A stretch of 64,000 nt of DNA from Rhizobium sp. BK602 (GTDB lineage Bacteria; Pseudomonadota; Alphaproteobacteria; Rhizobiales; Rhizobiaceae). Under the pieces are notes generated by a model that worked only from the letters and a program-made list of their open reading frames with translations, searched no databases and was not told where the DNA came from. This document shows, piece by piece, positions 1-9,291 of the stretch. Location of the stretch: positions 62,001 through 126,000 of the forward strand of contig NZ_JACIBC010000003.1 in NCBI RefSeq assembly GCF_014195095.1, in the 5' to 3' direction. Made by a program: the position numbers and the translations under genes. Each line of letters opens with the position of its first letter. Position 1 is the first letter of the stretch.

Positions 1-18
1 GCTGCCGTCGCCCGCTAA
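1..18 (+). CDS. possible 3' end of an upstream gene (partial)
   Basis: Frame 1 reads Ala-Ala-Val-Ala-Arg and then a TAA stop at 16-18, and a strong intrinsic terminator follows within 40 bases. That fits the tail of a gene that starts before the window. Five codons cannot identify it, and another frame stays open through here, so this is only a positional guess. Confidence 0.2.
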   Translation, partial: AAVAR

Positions 19-51
19 CGGCCGCACACGCCGATCTGTACCCATGCCTGC

Positions 52-83
52 AAGCGCCTGCTTTCCCAGCGGGCGCTTTTGTT
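52..83 (+). terminator. intrinsic terminator
   Basis: The arms AAGCGCCTGC (52-61) and GCGGGCGCTT (69-78) pair over about 10 bp, with one G-T wobble, around a 7-base loop. A T-rich run follows directly (TTTTGTTTTG). It probably ends the transcript entering from the left of the window. Confidence 0.8.
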
Positions 84-217
84 TTGTGCAGCTGCCTGAT
101 GGGCCTTGGTATTCACAGCGGAGGCATGCAGTGGTCAGCCTCCCGCTTTTCGCATAACGCATAGCTGCCCTGCAAATAAATGCCTATCAAGTGAGCAGTT
201 CTAGTGTATAGTCATAT

Positions 218-375
218 CCATCGAAGCGATGCACCTCCTCCCGCATCCTTCGCTTTGCAGGCGCTCTTCTCCTCCTCCCAAGGTCGCCTGCGGGAACAGC
301 AGCACTCCTCCTCCCAGCTGCTGTTCGGTTCTTCTAGAAAGCCTGCCGCACCTCCTCCCGCGGCAGGCTTTTTCG
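218..375 (+). ncRNA. four-hairpin anti-Shine-Dalgarno small RNA (alpha-r14 / 'cuckoo' type)
   Basis: Four consecutive hairpins each display CCTCCTCCC in the loop. Stem 1 is 222-232/242-252 (CGAAG, GATGC, with one bulge on each side). Stem 2 is GCAGGCG 257-263 with CGCCTGC 285-291. Stem 3 is GAACAGCAGC 294-303 with GCTGCTGTTC 317-326. Stem 4 is 338-349 with 360-371, a 12-bp stem running into TTTTT and so also the terminator. From established knowledge, loops carrying CCUCCUCCC define the alphaproteobacterial cuckoo RNAs, including the Sinorhizobium alpha-r14 RNA NfeR1 and the Rhodobacter CcsR RNAs, which can pair with ribosome binding sites of many mRNAs. A TATAGT at 207-212 could be the -10, which would put the 5' end near 218; no convincing -35 is seen. 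No credible protein is encoded. Whether the product is one RNA of about 155 nt or is processed into smaller hairpins is not visible. Confidence 0.85.
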
Positions 376-597
376 TTTTTGCCGAGAAGAATCCGCTTGC
401 CGTCGCAGTATTGATGTTCCTGGGTTTGAGAAGACTGCGACTGCGCACAGCCCGGTCGCGACGCCGCTCGAATTTTGACGACAATGTGTTCTCGCCCTCT
501 CGCAAAAACCCATCATGCCCCCTATGTGCGGACGGTAGAACGCGCTAGATCGAGCGGTGCGACGCAATCGTACCCGCCGGATATCAGGAGTTTGAGC

Positions 598-1473
598 ATG
601 ACCGATTCTGCCGATTACACGCCACCGAAGATCTGGGTCTGGAACAAGGGCAACGGTGGCCAGTTCGCCAACATCAACCGCCCGATCGCCGGGCCGACGC
701 ATGAAAAGGAATTGCCCGTCGGGCGTCATCCTCTTCAGCTCTATTCGCTGGGTACACCGAACGGCGTGAAGGTCACCATCCTGCTCGAGGAACTGTTGGC
801 GCTCGGCTATAGCGGCGCCGAATACGACGCCTGGCTGATCAAGATCGGTGAAGGTGACCAGTTCGGAAGCGGTTTTGTCGATGTCAATCCGAATTCCAAG
901 ATACCGGCCTTGCTCGACCGCAGCGGCCCAACGCCGATCCGGGTCTTCGAATCCGGTTCGATCCTGACCTATCTCGCCGAGAAGTTCGGCGCTTTCCTGC
1001 CGACCGAGCAGCCGGCTCGCGCCGAATGCCTGTCCTGGCTGTTCTGGCAGATGGGCAGCGCGCCCTATCTTGGCGGCGGTTTCGGTCACTTCTATGCCTA
1101 TGCGCCGACGAAAATCGAATATGCGATCGACCGCTTCGCCATGGAAGTCAAGCGTCAGCTCGACGTTCTCGATCGTCGTCTCGCCGAAAGCGAATATCTG
1201 GCCGGCAAGGACTATACCATCGCCGATATCGCCGTCTGGCCCTGGTATGGCGGTCTCGTGAAGGGCTGGCAGTATGGCGCGGCCGAATTCCTGCAGGTAC
1301 AGGATTACAAGAACGTGCAGCGCTGGGCCGATGCGATCTTCGCGCGGCCGGCCGTCAAGCGCGGCCGGAAGGTCAATCGCCTGTCCGGCGATCCCGCCGA
1401 CCAGCTGCATGAGCGTCACGACGCCAGCGATTTCGACACCAAGACCCAGGACAAGGTCGCGGTCGCGGGCTGA
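598..1473 (+). CDS. yghU: YghU-type glutathione S-transferase / disulfide-bond oxidoreductase
   Basis: The 291-residue product matches E. coli YghU (288 residues) along its whole length. Shared blocks include FANINRP and GPTHEK near the N-terminus, HPLQLYSLGTPNG, VNPNSKIPAL, RVFESGSIL, the C-terminal-domain block GGGFGHFY, and the tail QLHERHDASDF. YghU enzymes bind glutathione through an N-terminal thioredoxin fold and a helical C-terminal domain and reduce disulfides and organic peroxides in the cytoplasm. The ATG at 598 is chosen because AGGAG lies 8 bases upstream (586-590) and the length then fits the family; the open frame extends further upstream without family similarity. It stands alone, with a terminator behind it. 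Confidence 0.93.
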   Translation: MTDSADYTPPKIWVWNKGNGGQFANINRPIAGPTHEKELPVGRHPLQLYSLGTPNGVKVTILLEELLALGYSGAEYDAWLIKIGEGDQFGSGFVDVNPNSKIPALLDRSGPTPIRVFESGSILTYLAEKFGAFLPTEQPARAECLSWLFWQMGSAPYLGGGFGHFYAYAPTKIEYAIDRFAMEVKRQLDVLDRRLAESEYLAGKDYTIADIAVWPWYGGLVKGWQYGAAEFLQVQDYKNVQRWADAIFARPAVKRGRKVNRLSGDPADQLHERHDASDFDTKTQDKVAVAG

Positions 1474-1500
1474 GCGCATCATCTCCAGACGCATCTTCGA

Positions 1501-1529
1501 GCCCGTCGCCGTCAAGGCGGCGGGCTTTT
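1501..1529 (+). terminator. intrinsic terminator after yghU
   Basis: GCCCGTCGCC (1501-1510) pairs with GGCGGCGGGC (1516-1525) around a 5-base loop and is followed by TTTT. It lies 28 bases after the yghU stop. Confidence 0.85.
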
Positions 1530-1691
1530 CGTATCCGCTTTCGTGCCGGCTCTTCGGTCGCCACGTCAGCCTCGCTCCATCTTGTCTTGCCTAATGTCGA
1601 TCGCCAGCCGTCGCCATCGCGATGGCTCCATGGGGATCGATGCGCTCGTCCTGAGCGATTCATTTCCGGCACGGCAAGGGGAATGCTTAAC

Positions 1692-3308
1692 ATGCTGAAC
1701 ATCTCGGACGATCACGTCTCCATCCAGGCCCTGAACGGGGAGGGAGGAAGTGCGCGTGCATCCGAGAGCGTGGGCCGGCATGATCGAGCGTTTCTCGATT
1801 GCCTGATTTCCGGCGGAGACGAGAGGCTGGATTGCGACCCGGTGACCGGCCTCAACATGTATGGCCATGGACCGTCGCCCCGGCCGCTCGATCTCGCCTT
1901 CGGTTCCTCGACCGCATCGACCATTTCCGCTGCGGCTTTCGACGTCGTCGGCGCCTATTACGATCGGTTGCAGCGCGATCTGGATATCCATCCCGCCGCC
2001 GACATCTACGCGCGGGAAATGGCGCGCATGCGCGCCGATCTCCTGCATCTGCTCGGCCTCGACGCCGGCGAGCGGCGGATCGATGCGGTCATGGCGACCT
2101 CCGGCACCGACATCCATCTTTTCGCGGCGTCACTTCTGGCGCGCGAGAATGATCAAACCCTGATGACCATCACGCTGATGGGCAACGAGACCGGGAGCGG
2201 GGTCATGGCCGCCGCCGCCGGCCGGCATTTCATGACCCGTGTCAGCAGCGAGCGGCTGGTCGCAAAGGGCGAGGAACTGAGCCCCGGCCATGCGACGCGA
2301 AACACCACTGTCCCGGCGCGCCATGCCGACGGCACGTTGCGAAGCGAGGAGGAGGTCGAGCAGGAATTGCGCGGGCTCATCGAGCTTGCCCGTGCCGCCG
2401 GCCTTCGATGCCTTCTGGTCGTCACGGATGTGTCCAAGACCGGCCTGCTGGCGCCGGGTCTCGAAACGGTCTTCCGCCTGCAGGCACGCTTCGGCGCCAT
2501 GCTTGACATCATGATCGACGCCTGCCAGTTCAGACTTTCCGCCGCCACGATCCGCGCCTATCTCGATCGCGGTTTCCTGGTGGCGCTGACGGGATCGAAA
2601 TTCCTGGCCGGCCCGATTTTCAGCGGCGCGCTGCTGTGCCCGCCGCAATGGTCGGCGCGGCTGAAGCGGAAGCAACTGCCGGCGGCCCTTGCGGATTACT
2701 GCGCGAAGGACGATTGGCCGGAGGGTTGGACAGCCCGCGAAGCGCTGCCGCGCCGCGCCAATTTCGGGCTGCTTCTGCGCTGGAAGGCGGCTCTGTTCGA
2801 ACTCGAGCGCTTTGCCGGTCTACCGCAAGACAAGGTGAGAGCCGTGCTTTCGACATTTGCGGGAGCGGTTAACGCCCGCCTCAAGCAAGACGGCGCTTTC
2901 GAGCCACTCGATACACGGGTGCTGGATCGGATGTGTTTGCGTCCGCGGAGCGATGCGACGCATTGGGACGACATACCATCGATCTTCTCATTCTACCTCC
3001 GCGATCCTCATCGAGGCGGCTTTTTGCCTGCGGCGGAAACGGCTGATGTCTACAAGGCGCTTGCCATGGAAGAGCCCGGCGTGGCGCCGGTGCGCCTCGG
3101 CCAGCCCGTTCGCTGCGCCGATTTCGGCGATATGCCGGCCAGCGCCTTGAGGATATGTCTCAGCGCGCCATTGATCGTGCAAGCGAGTGAGAGTGCCGAA
3201 GCACTCGACAGCCTGGTCTCCGATGCGATGGCAGCGCTGGACCGGACAGCCCACGTCGCTGCGCAATTGGCCTGCGGACCAGTCGCAATCCACGCTTCGG
3301 GTTCCTGA
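1692..3308 (+). CDS. orphan fold-type I PLP-dependent enzyme, function unknown
   Basis: The product is about 538 residues. The pattern of a fold-type I PLP enzyme (class V aminotransferase / decarboxylase-like) is visible: SGTD near 138-140 in the phosphate-binding region, MIDACQ with Asp276 placed to hold the pyridine nitrogen, and TGSKFLAGP with Lys303 as the likely Schiff-base lysine. I cannot assign the reaction. The start is uncertain: ATG 1692 has AGGGG about 9 bases upstream, while ATG 1683 is too close to that site and the frame upstream to 1587 looks non-coding. The gene stands alone between two terminators and converges on dctD, so the neighbours give no hint of substrate. The frame and codon use are consistent with a real gene. 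Confidence 0.75.
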   Translation: MLNISDDHVSIQALNGEGGSARASESVGRHDRAFLDCLISGGDERLDCDPVTGLNMYGHGPSPRPLDLAFGSSTASTISAAAFDVVGAYYDRLQRDLDIHPAADIYAREMARMRADLLHLLGLDAGERRIDAVMATSGTDIHLFAASLLARENDQTLMTITLMGNETGSGVMAAAAGRHFMTRVSSERLVAKGEELSPGHATRNTTVPARHADGTLRSEEEVEQELRGLIELARAAGLRCLLVVTDVSKTGLLAPGLETVFRLQARFGAMLDIMIDACQFRLSAATIRAYLDRGFLVALTGSKFLAGPIFSGALLCPPQWSARLKRKQLPAALADYCAKDDWPEGWTAREALPRRANFGLLLRWKAALFELERFAGLPQDKVRAVLSTFAGAVNARLKQDGAFEPLDTRVLDRMCLRPRSDATHWDDIPSIFSFYLRDPHRGGFLPAAETADVYKALAMEEPGVAPVRLGQPVRCADFGDMPASALRICLSAPLIVQASESAEALDSLVSDAMAALDRTAHVAAQLACGPVAIHASGS

Positions 3309-3323
3309 GGCACGGACGCTGGA

Positions 3324-3364
3324 GCGGTTCAGCTTTCCACGGAAACTCTGAACCGCACTTTTCC
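3324..3364. terminator. bidirectional terminator between convergent genes
   Basis: GCGGTTCAG (3324-3332) pairs with CTGAACCGC (3348-3356). Inside it TTTCC (3334-3338) pairs with GGAAA (3341-3345), giving one long hairpin. ACTTTTCC follows on the + strand. It sits between the PLP enzyme and the 3' end of dctD and can serve both. Confidence 0.75.
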
Positions 3365-3374
3365 TGAAATTGCT

Positions 3375-4739
3375 CTAGCCGTTCGCCTCGAATCCCGCAA
3401 ACTCGCTTCTGACGATGCCGTGGCGCTGCAGCTTGTCGTAGAAGGTCTTGCGGGGAATGCCGAGCGCCTCGATGGTGCGGCGGACGTCGCCCGCATTTTG
3501 TGCGAGCGTTTCGCGAATGAGGTCGGCCTCGTAGCGCTCGACGCGGGCAGGGAGCGGCAGCGTCGTGTCGCTGGCTGGTGGCTCGCTCGGCGCCTGGGTG
3601 ACCGCTGTTTCCAGACCGAGCACGAAGCGTTCGGCAAAGTGAGACAGCTCGCGCACATTGCCCGGCCAGCTATGCTGCAGCAAGTGGCGGCGCACGGCTG
3701 CGGACATGGTCGGCACATCGCGCCTGAAGCGGCTGGCGGCCCGCTCGGCGAAATAGCCGAAGAGCAGGGGAATATCGTCTCGCCGTTCGCGCAGCGGCGG
3801 GATGGAGATGGTGACGACGTTGAGGCGGTAATAAAGATCCTCGCGGAAATCGCCGCGCTGCTGCGGATCACCAAGATCGACCTTGGCGGCGGCGACGACG
3901 CGAAGGTCGACCGGACGCACCTCGTTGGTGCCAAGCGGCGTCACCTCGCGCATTTCCAGCACGCGCAGCATCTGCACTTGAATGGCGGGCGGCATGCTCT
4001 CGATCTCGTCGAGAAATAGCGTTCCGGCGCTGGCATGTTCGATGCGGCCGACGCGCTTCTTCTGCGCGCCGGTGAAGGCACCGGGTTCGTGGCCGAAAAG
4101 CTCGCTCTCGATGACGGTTTCCGGCAAGGCACCGCAATTGAGCGCGACGAAATTGCCCTTCGCCCGCCGGCTCCAGCGATGCAGCAGGCCTGCGACCACT
4201 TCCTTGCCACTGCCGGTCTCGCCGGTCACCAGCACATCGACATCTGTATCGGCGATCTGCCGCAGCGTATGGCGCAGCCGCTCCATCGCCGGCGTCTGGC
4301 CGATCAGCGGCAGGTCGCCCTGCGCCTGTTCGGCCGCGATGCGAAGCGACCGGTTTTCCAGAACGAGGCGGCGTTTTTCCGCCGCGCGCCGTACGCTCTG
4401 CACCAGGCGGTCGGTGGCAAAGGGCTTTGCGATGAAATCATAGGCGCCGTCCTGAATGGCTTTGACCGCCATCGGAATATCGCCATGGCCGGTGACGAGG
4501 ATCACAGGCAGATCGGCGTCCCGTTCCTTGACGCGATCAAAGAGCTGCTGTCCGTCCATCTGCGGCATGCGGATATCGGAGACGATGACGCCGGCAAAGC
4601 CGGGCTCCAGCGCCGCGAGCGCGTCCAGCGGCGTGGAAAAGGCCGAGACGGCGAAGCCGGCAAGCTCGAGCGTCTGCTTTGTGGCCTTCAGCAGTTCCTT
4701 GTCGTCATCGATGAGAAGGACTGGGGACGCGTCGCTCAT
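3375..4739 (-). CDS. dctD: DctD, sigma-54 activator of C4-dicarboxylate transport
   Basis: The 454-residue protein is a complete NtrC-class response regulator. A receiver domain (about 1-120) has the acidic pocket LIDDD at 9-13, phospho-acceptor Asp55 (VIVSD) and Lys105 (AKPF). An AAA+ domain (about 145-380) has Walker A GETGSGKE at 173-180 and the sigma-54 contact loop GAFTGA at 220-225. A C-terminal Fis-type helix-turn-helix has [12 protein letters not shown] and [13 protein letters not shown]. In rhizobia DctD-phosphate activates dctA when the bacterium meets succinate, fumarate or malate. Its start overlaps the dctB stop by 4 bases, so the two are translationally coupled, with dctB first. 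Confidence 0.97.
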   Translation of the reverse strand: MSDASPVLLIDDDKELLKATKQTLELAGFAVSAFSTPLDALAALEPGFAGVIVSDIRMPQMDGQQLFDRVKERDADLPVILVTGHGDIPMAVKAIQDGAYDFIAKPFATDRLVQSVRRAAEKRRLVLENRSLRIAAEQAQGDLPLIGQTPAMERLRHTLRQIADTDVDVLVTGETGSGKEVVAGLLHRWSRRAKGNFVALNCGALPETVIESELFGHEPGAFTGAQKKRVGRIEHASAGTLFLDEIESMPPAIQVQMLRVLEMREVTPLGTNEVRPVDLRVVAAAKVDLGDPQQRGDFREDLYYRLNVVTISIPPLRERRDDIPLLFGYFAERAASRFRRDVPTMSAAVRRHLLQHSWPGNVRELSHFAERFVLGLETAVTQAPSEPPASDTTLPLPARVERYEADLIRETLAQNAGDVRRTIEALGIPRKTFYDKLQRHGIVRSEFAGFEANG

Positions 4740-6610
4740 GACATTGCCTTGCGCAGGTGGATGGTGAAACGGGTGCCGCTTTCGCTGCTTTCGACGTCGA
4801 TACGGCCGCCATAATCGGCGACGATATCCTTGGAAATGACCAGACCCAGGCCAAGACCCTGTTCTTTCGAGGTATTGAAGGGCGTGAACAGCGATTGCAG
4901 AATGGCGGCGGGGATGCCGGGGCCGTTATCGGCGACGATCACTTCGACGCCGTCATCCGTTTCCCGCGCCGACACCTCGACTTTGGCGTTGTCGCGCCCC
5001 TCCAGCGCCTCCAGCGCGTTCTGGAACAGATTGATCAGCACCTGCTCGAGACGGATGCGCGTGCCGATGACCGTAAGTCCGACCGGCGGGAGGTCAATCA
5101 CCAGAGCGTCCAGCCGCCCCGCAAACCGGCTCCTGAGCAGGACGACCGCGCCTTCGATGACGCTTCGGAGTTCCACCGGCTTCGGCGCGCTGCGGCCCTT
5201 GCGGGCGAAGGCCTTCAACTCCTCGGTGATCGTGCCGATCCGCTCGGTGAGGGCAGCGATGGAGGATAGGTTTTCCTTGGCCGGTTGAAGCTGCGACCTG
5301 TCCAGGAAGATATGGGCGTTGTCGGCATAGGCGCGGATCGTGGCGACCGGCTGATTGATCTCATGGGCGACACCGGCGGCGACCTGGCCGAGAATGGCGA
5401 GGCGGTTGGCCTGCACCAGTTCCTGCTGCACGACCTGCAGCTTCGCCTCCGTCGTCCGATGATCGGCGATCTCCGCCTCCAGGCGATCGCGGGCCTGGCT
5501 CAGATCCTCGGTTCGCTCAAGCACGCGCCGTTCCAGCTCCTCGCGCGCAAGCCGGCTGATGGCGATCTGCATGGCCGAGACGTGGCGGCGCCAGAGCAGG
5601 AAGGCGGCGATCGCGAGGATCGGCACGAGCGCGGTCAACGTCAGGAAACGGGTCTCGCGAACGGCCGAAGCAATCGCCTGATCGGTCGGAACGAGATAGG
5701 TCAGCCGCCAGGGCGTCGACGGAATGGACGTCGTCAGCTGCAGATATTCGGCAGCGCTGCTGCCGGGCAGTATGGCCCGCACGATCGAGGCATCCGGGCC
5801 GACAGGCTCGGGCCGCGAGATCGGCAACGGCGCCAGGGGCGCATCGCCGAATTGCCGGCTTCTGCGGATGGCGGCGAGATCGGCGGATGCCAACGGCTCC
5901 GCCGTCATGAAACGCCACGAGGGAATGCTGGTGATCAGCACGATGCCGTGCTCGTCGGTGACATAGGCGGGACGGCCGGTCTCGCTCCAGTCGGCCTCCA
6001 ACTGGTCGAATTCCATTTTCACCACGACGACGCCCAGCGGCGAGGCGGCATCGCCCACACGACGGGAAATGTAGAGGCCGGGACGATTGCTGACATTGCC
6101 GAGCGCGAAATGCTCGGCGGCTCCCCATTCCATCGCCCGGCTGAAATAGTCACGGAAGGAATAGTCGTTGCCGACGAAGCTCAAGGGTTCGCGCCAATTG
6201 CTCGAGGCGATTGCGATGCCGTCTTTTCCGGTGACGTAGAGCACCGAGGCCTTGGTGCCTGAAACGAGGCTTTCCAGTTTCCGGTCGACGGTGTTGACGG
6301 CTTCGCCCTTGGAGGCGAGCGCATTCTGCACCTGCAGATCGTCCGCCAAGAGCAGCGGCAGGGCGCGCGGCCGCTCCAGGACCGCTCGCAACAGCGCGAC
6401 CTTCAGGTTCGCATCGGTATGACCCTGCACCTGCAGCGTCTCCATCGCCTTGATGCGGCCGTAAAGGCTTGCACCATAAAGCGCGGCCGCAATGATGACG
6501 GCGCAGAAAAACGCGAAGACAAGCCAGACGCGGCGGGAGCGCCGGCCCAGTTGCTCTGGCGTTGAAAATTGTTCCGTAACCGGCCGTTGCAGCATGCGCA
6601 TATTGTGCAT
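4736..6610 (-). CDS. dctB: DctB, membrane sensor kinase for C4-dicarboxylates
   Basis: With the ATG ending at 6610 the protein has 624 residues, very close to known rhizobial DctB. A first membrane helix (about 29-50, [21 protein letters not shown]) and a second ([16 protein letters not shown]) flank a periplasmic double-Cache-like sensor domain. A coiled linker leads to the HisKA block [14 protein letters not shown] with the phosphorylated His, then the kinase boxes [10 protein letters not shown] (N), DNGPGIP (G1) and GLGLGLVIS (G2). It passes phosphate to DctD. No good Shine-Dalgarno precedes any candidate start; ATGs at 6601 and 6595 are possible, and the frame continues upstream far into dctA antisense, which is not coding. 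Confidence 0.95.
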   Translation of the reverse strand: MHNMRMLQRPVTEQFSTPEQLGRRSRRVWLVFAFFCAVIIAAALYGASLYGRIKAMETLQVQGHTDANLKVALLRAVLERPRALPLLLADDLQVQNALASKGEAVNTVDRKLESLVSGTKASVLYVTGKDGIAIASSNWREPLSFVGNDYSFRDYFSRAMEWGAAEHFALGNVSNRPGLYISRRVGDAASPLGVVVVKMEFDQLEADWSETGRPAYVTDEHGIVLITSIPSWRFMTAEPLASADLAAIRRSRQFGDAPLAPLPISRPEPVGPDASIVRAILPGSSAAEYLQLTTSIPSTPWRLTYLVPTDQAIASAVRETRFLTLTALVPILAIAAFLLWRRHVSAMQIAISRLAREELERRVLERTEDLSQARDRLEAEIADHRTTEAKLQVVQQELVQANRLAILGQVAAGVAHEINQPVATIRAYADNAHIFLDRSQLQPAKENLSSIAALTERIGTITEELKAFARKGRSAPKPVELRSVIEGAVVLLRSRFAGRLDALVIDLPPVGLTVIGTRIRLEQVLINLFQNALEALEGRDNAKVEVSARETDDGVEVIVADNGPGIPAAILQSLFTPFNTSKEQGLGLGLVISKDIVADYGGRIDVESSESGTRFTIHLRKAMS

Positions 6611-6636
6611 GATTTCGCGCGCGCTGCAAATCAATC

Positions 6637-6654
6637 TGTGCGGATAATCGCACA
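6637..6654. promoter_or_regulatory. DctD-type upstream activator site 1
   Basis: TGTGCGGATAATCGCACA is a dyad with arms TGTGCG and CGCACA around 6 bases. It matches the GTGCGG...CGCAC pattern known for DctD sites upstream of rhizobial dctA. It lies 27 bases ahead of the dctB start and about 105 bases upstream of the predicted dctA transcription start. Confidence 0.8.
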
Positions 6655-6700
6655 AATCTCTGGCCGCAATCATACCCATTAGAAAAGAGCGTTTTGAATC

Positions 6701-6720
6701 AGTGCGTTGCAATTCGCACT
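6701..6720. promoter_or_regulatory. DctD-type upstream activator site 2
   Basis: AGTGCG (6701-6706) and CGCACT (6715-6720) form a second dyad with the same GTGCG/CGCAC half-sites but an 8-base spacer. It ends only 4 bases before the -24 element, much closer than is usual for an enhancer site. Confidence 0.65.
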
Positions 6721-6724
6721 GCAT

Positions 6725-6740
6725 TTGGCACGCATGTTGC
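6725..6740 (+). promoter_or_regulatory. sigma-54 promoter of dctA
   Basis: TTGGCACGCATGTTGC has the invariant GG (6727-6728) and GC (6739-6740) exactly 12 bases apart, matching the -24/-12 consensus TGGCAC-N5-TTGC. The predicted start of transcription is near 6752, leaving a leader of about 75 bases to the dctA ATG. Confidence 0.92.
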
Positions 6741-6826
6741 AACGACGAGCCGAACAGTCGGAGGCTGTTAAGGTTTAGTCTTTGCCCGGAGGGCCGAGAG
6801 ATCGGTTGGGCACAACGGAGGACATC

Positions 6827-8155
6827 ATGATTGCTCCCATCGCTGCCGCCGAGACTCGCGGCAAACTTCCCTTTTACCGGCACCTCTATGTGCAGGTTCT
6901 CACCGCTATCGCCGCCGGCATCCTGCTCGGCCATTATTATCCGCAGCTCGGCACATCGCTGCAGCCGCTCGGCGATGCCTTCATCAAGCTGGTCCGCATG
7001 GTCATCGCGCCGGTCATCTTCCTGACCGTTACGACCGGCATCGCCGGCATGTCGGATCTGAAGAAATTCGGCCGTGTCGTCGGCAAGGCCTTCATCTACT
7101 TCCTGACCTTCTCGACGCTGGCGCTGATCGTCGGCCTGATCGTGTCGAATGTCGTGCAGCCGGGCGCCGGCATGCATATCGATCCCGCGACGCTCGATAC
7201 CAAGGCGGTCAACAATTATGCCGCCCAGGCCCATGATGCCTCCGTCGTCGGCTTCCTGATGAACATCATTCCGGACACCATCGTCGGCGCCTTCGCCAAG
7301 GGCGACATCCTGCAGGTGCTGTTCTTCTCGGTCGTCTTCGGCATCGCGCTGGGCGCTGTCGGTGAACGCGGCCGCCCGGTCGTCGACTTCCTGCAGGCGC
7401 TGACCACGCCGATCTTCCGCATGGTTTCGATCCTGATGAAGTTCGCGCCGATCGGCGCCTTCGGTGCCATGGCCTTCACCATCGGCAAGTACGGCATCGG
7501 CACGATCGCCAATCTGGCTTTCCTGATCGGCACCTTCTATCTGACGTCGATCTTCTTCGTGCTCGTCGTGCTCGGCGCGGTCGCGCGCTACAACGGCTTC
7601 TCGATCCTGGCCCTGATCCGCTACATCAAGGAAGAGCTGCTGCTGGTCCTCGGCACCTCCTCTTCGGAAGCGGCGCTGCCGGGTCTGATGAACAAGATGG
7701 AACGCGCCGGCTGCAAGCGCTCCGTCGTCGGCCTCGTCATCCCGACGGGTTATTCCTTCAACCTCGACGGCACCAACATCTACATGACGCTGGCCGCGCT
7801 CTTCATCGCGCAGGCGACCGACACGCCGCTGTCCTTCGCCGACCAGATCCTGTTGCTGCTGGTGGCGATGCTGAGCTCCAAGGGTGCCGCGGGCATCACC
7901 GGCGCCGGCTTCATCACGCTGGCCGCCACGCTCGCTGTTGTGCCTTCGGTTCCGATCGCCGGCATGGCGCTGATCCTCGGCATCGACCGCTTCATGTCGG
8001 AATGCCGCGCGCTCACCAACTTCGTCGGCAACGCGGTCGCGACCATCGTCGTTGCCCGTTGGGAAAACGAACTCGATCAGGCGAAGTTTGCCGACGCCAT
8101 GGCGGGCAGATTGACCTCGGACATCGAGACGCCCGCGCTGCAGGCTGCCGAATAA
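6827..8155 (+). CDS. dctA: DctA, C4-dicarboxylate:cation symporter
   Basis: The 442-residue protein is a DAACS-family transporter that takes up succinate, fumarate and malate across the inner membrane. Visible family blocks are [19 protein letters not shown], the serine-rich hairpin region [33 protein letters not shown], and [20 protein letters not shown], with about eight membrane helices and two re-entrant loops. The start at 6827 follows GGAGGACATC, a strong ribosome binding site. It is transcribed divergently from dctBD from the sigma-54 promoter. In root nodules this system feeds bacteroids, but the sequence alone does not show that this copy is the symbiotic one. Confidence 0.97.
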   Translation: MIAPIAAAETRGKLPFYRHLYVQVLTAIAAGILLGHYYPQLGTSLQPLGDAFIKLVRMVIAPVIFLTVTTGIAGMSDLKKFGRVVGKAFIYFLTFSTLALIVGLIVSNVVQPGAGMHIDPATLDTKAVNNYAAQAHDASVVGFLMNIIPDTIVGAFAKGDILQVLFFSVVFGIALGAVGERGRPVVDFLQALTTPIFRMVSILMKFAPIGAFGAMAFTIGKYGIGTIANLAFLIGTFYLTSIFFVLVVLGAVARYNGFSILALIRYIKEELLLVLGTSSSEAALPGLMNKMERAGCKRSVVGLVIPTGYSFNLDGTNIYMTLAALFIAQATDTPLSFADQILLLLVAMLSSKGAAGITGAGFITLAATLAVVPSVPIAGMALILGIDRFMSECRALTNFVGNAVATIVVARWENELDQAKFADAMAGRLTSDIETPALQAAE

Positions 8156-8182
8156 GGCCGACAACTGCTTTCCGACCGCTTG

Positions 8183-8210
8183 AAACGGCCTCCCAACGGG
8201 GGCCGTTTTC
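8183..8210 (+). terminator. intrinsic terminator after dctA
   Basis: AAACGGCC (8183-8190) pairs with GGCCGTTT (8201-8208), with extra C-G pairs inside, and a T run follows. It lies about 30 bases after the dctA stop. Confidence 0.8.
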
Positions 8211-8368
8211 AATTTCAGCGCCCCGATAGTGGCCATGTTGCGCCAGGAGCGACTTCTCAGCCTCCGACGATCCATTGCGATTGCTCGAAGGCAGGAACAA
8301 AACCGACAGGATTTCGTTCCGCTCGCGGGAGGATGGGGCCGCGGCTTCGACAATTCGGGAGAACGAGC

Positions 8369-8596
8369 ATGACCATAACCGCACAGGATATCGCTGCCAT
8401 ACTCGGTCCGGTCGACCAGACCTTGATGGCCGCTCTGTCTGCGACCGGCGCGACGCCCGGTGAGCTCGCCGAGGCCTGGGCTTGGGTCAACAGCGATGAG
8501 GCCTTGATCGGCGAGGGCCGAAGCCTGCCACGCGGCAAGGTGGCCGAGCTGGTGGAGCTGCTTTCCGCCGACGAGGATGACGAATACGAGATGTAG
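8369..8596 (+). CDS. small acidic protein, function unknown
   Basis: The 75-residue frame starts at ATG 8369 with GGGAG 8 bases upstream. The sequence looks like a compact helical domain ([39 protein letters not shown] is the N-terminal part, split here as [11 protein letters not shown] and [16 protein letters not shown]) and ends in a strongly acidic tail, [11 protein letters not shown] do not recognise a family with certainty. It stands between dctA and the CBS gene with its own upstream space, and could share a transcript with the CBS gene 153 bases downstream. Confidence 0.6.
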   Translation: MTITAQDIAAILGPVDQTLMAALSATGATPGELAEAWAWVNSDEALIGEGRSLPRGKVAELVELLSADEDDEYEM

Positions 8597-8749
8597 ACGA
8601 AAATATCGACGGGATCATCGGAACCGTTCGGCGCTTTGTTTGTTGTCGTATCAGGCCCTCGGAAGGGGCATCGCGACAGCGGGGAAATGGGCGCCGCCCG
8701 ACGCTGACGCGTCACCGGTCGCACACGGCGTCCGACGATGGAGGAACCG

Positions 8750-9184
8750 ATGAAAGTTCGCGACGCCATGACGCATGATGTGCGCATGACCAATCCCGAC
8801 GAGACGATCCTGCAGGCCGCTCAGGCTATGGCGGATCTCGACGCGGGCATCCTGCCCGTCGCCGACCATGACCATCTGGTCGGCATGATCACCGATCGCG
8901 ATATCGCCATTCGGGCCGTTGCCATGGGCAAGGGACCGGAAGCCAAGGTGCGTGACGTGATGACCTCGGACGTCAAATATTGCTTCGACGACGAAGAGAT
9001 CGATGATGTCTGCCGCAACATGGGCGACATCCAGGTCCGGCGGTTGCCGGTGCTGAATCATAGCAAGCGGTTGGTCGGCATCCTGTCGCTCGGCGATATC
9101 GCCGTCGCCCATGCCAATGGCAGTGCCGGCGAGGCGTTGAGCGGTATTTCGCGCCGTGGCGGAGAACATAACCAGACGGTATGA
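8750..9184 (+). CDS. CBS-domain pair protein
   Basis: The 144-residue protein consists of two CBS domains and little else: MKVRDAMTHDV with GILPVAD and MITDRDIAIRAV (about 1-62), then KVRDVMTSDVKYCF with RRLPVLN and LVGILSLGDIAV (about 67-128). CBS pairs (Bateman modules) bind adenosine nucleotides and act as energy or redox sensors; stand-alone forms are common in rhizobia and are often stress-linked. The start is set by GGAGGAACCG before ATG 8750. No partner enzyme is fused or adjacent, so its target is unknown. Confidence 0.85.
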   Translation: MKVRDAMTHDVRMTNPDETILQAAQAMADLDAGILPVADHDHLVGMITDRDIAIRAVAMGKGPEAKVRDVMTSDVKYCFDDEEIDDVCRNMGDIQVRRLPVLNHSKRLVGILSLGDIAVAHANGSAGEALSGISRRGGEHNQTV

Positions 9185-9243
9185 GCCGGTATCGTGCATC
9201 GCCGCTTGTCGAACGCATGGGAACGTCTCCGTAGCACGACATG

Positions 9244-9276
9244 GATCGCCGGGTACGCGCTCGCGGCCCGGCGATC
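9244..9276. terminator. hairpin between convergent genes, likely bidirectional terminator
   Basis: GATCGCCGGG (9244-9253) pairs perfectly with CCCGGCGATC (9267-9276) around a 13-base loop. It lies between the ends of the CBS gene and the exporter operon. There is only a weak pyrimidine run (TCTCTC) after it. Confidence 0.55.
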
Positions 9277-9291
9277 TCTCTCATGATGCCA

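Noticed and set aside
334..1515. Long open frame antisense to yghU, and open frames crossing the small RNA at 204-548
   Set aside because: They lie opposite a clear enzyme gene or across the RNA hairpins, have no ribosome binding site and match no family; GC-rich codon bias creates such frames.
6611..8353. Upstream extension of the dctB frame to about 1205 residues
   Set aside because: It runs antisense through dctA and its promoter; known DctB proteins are about 620 residues, which fits a start near 6610.
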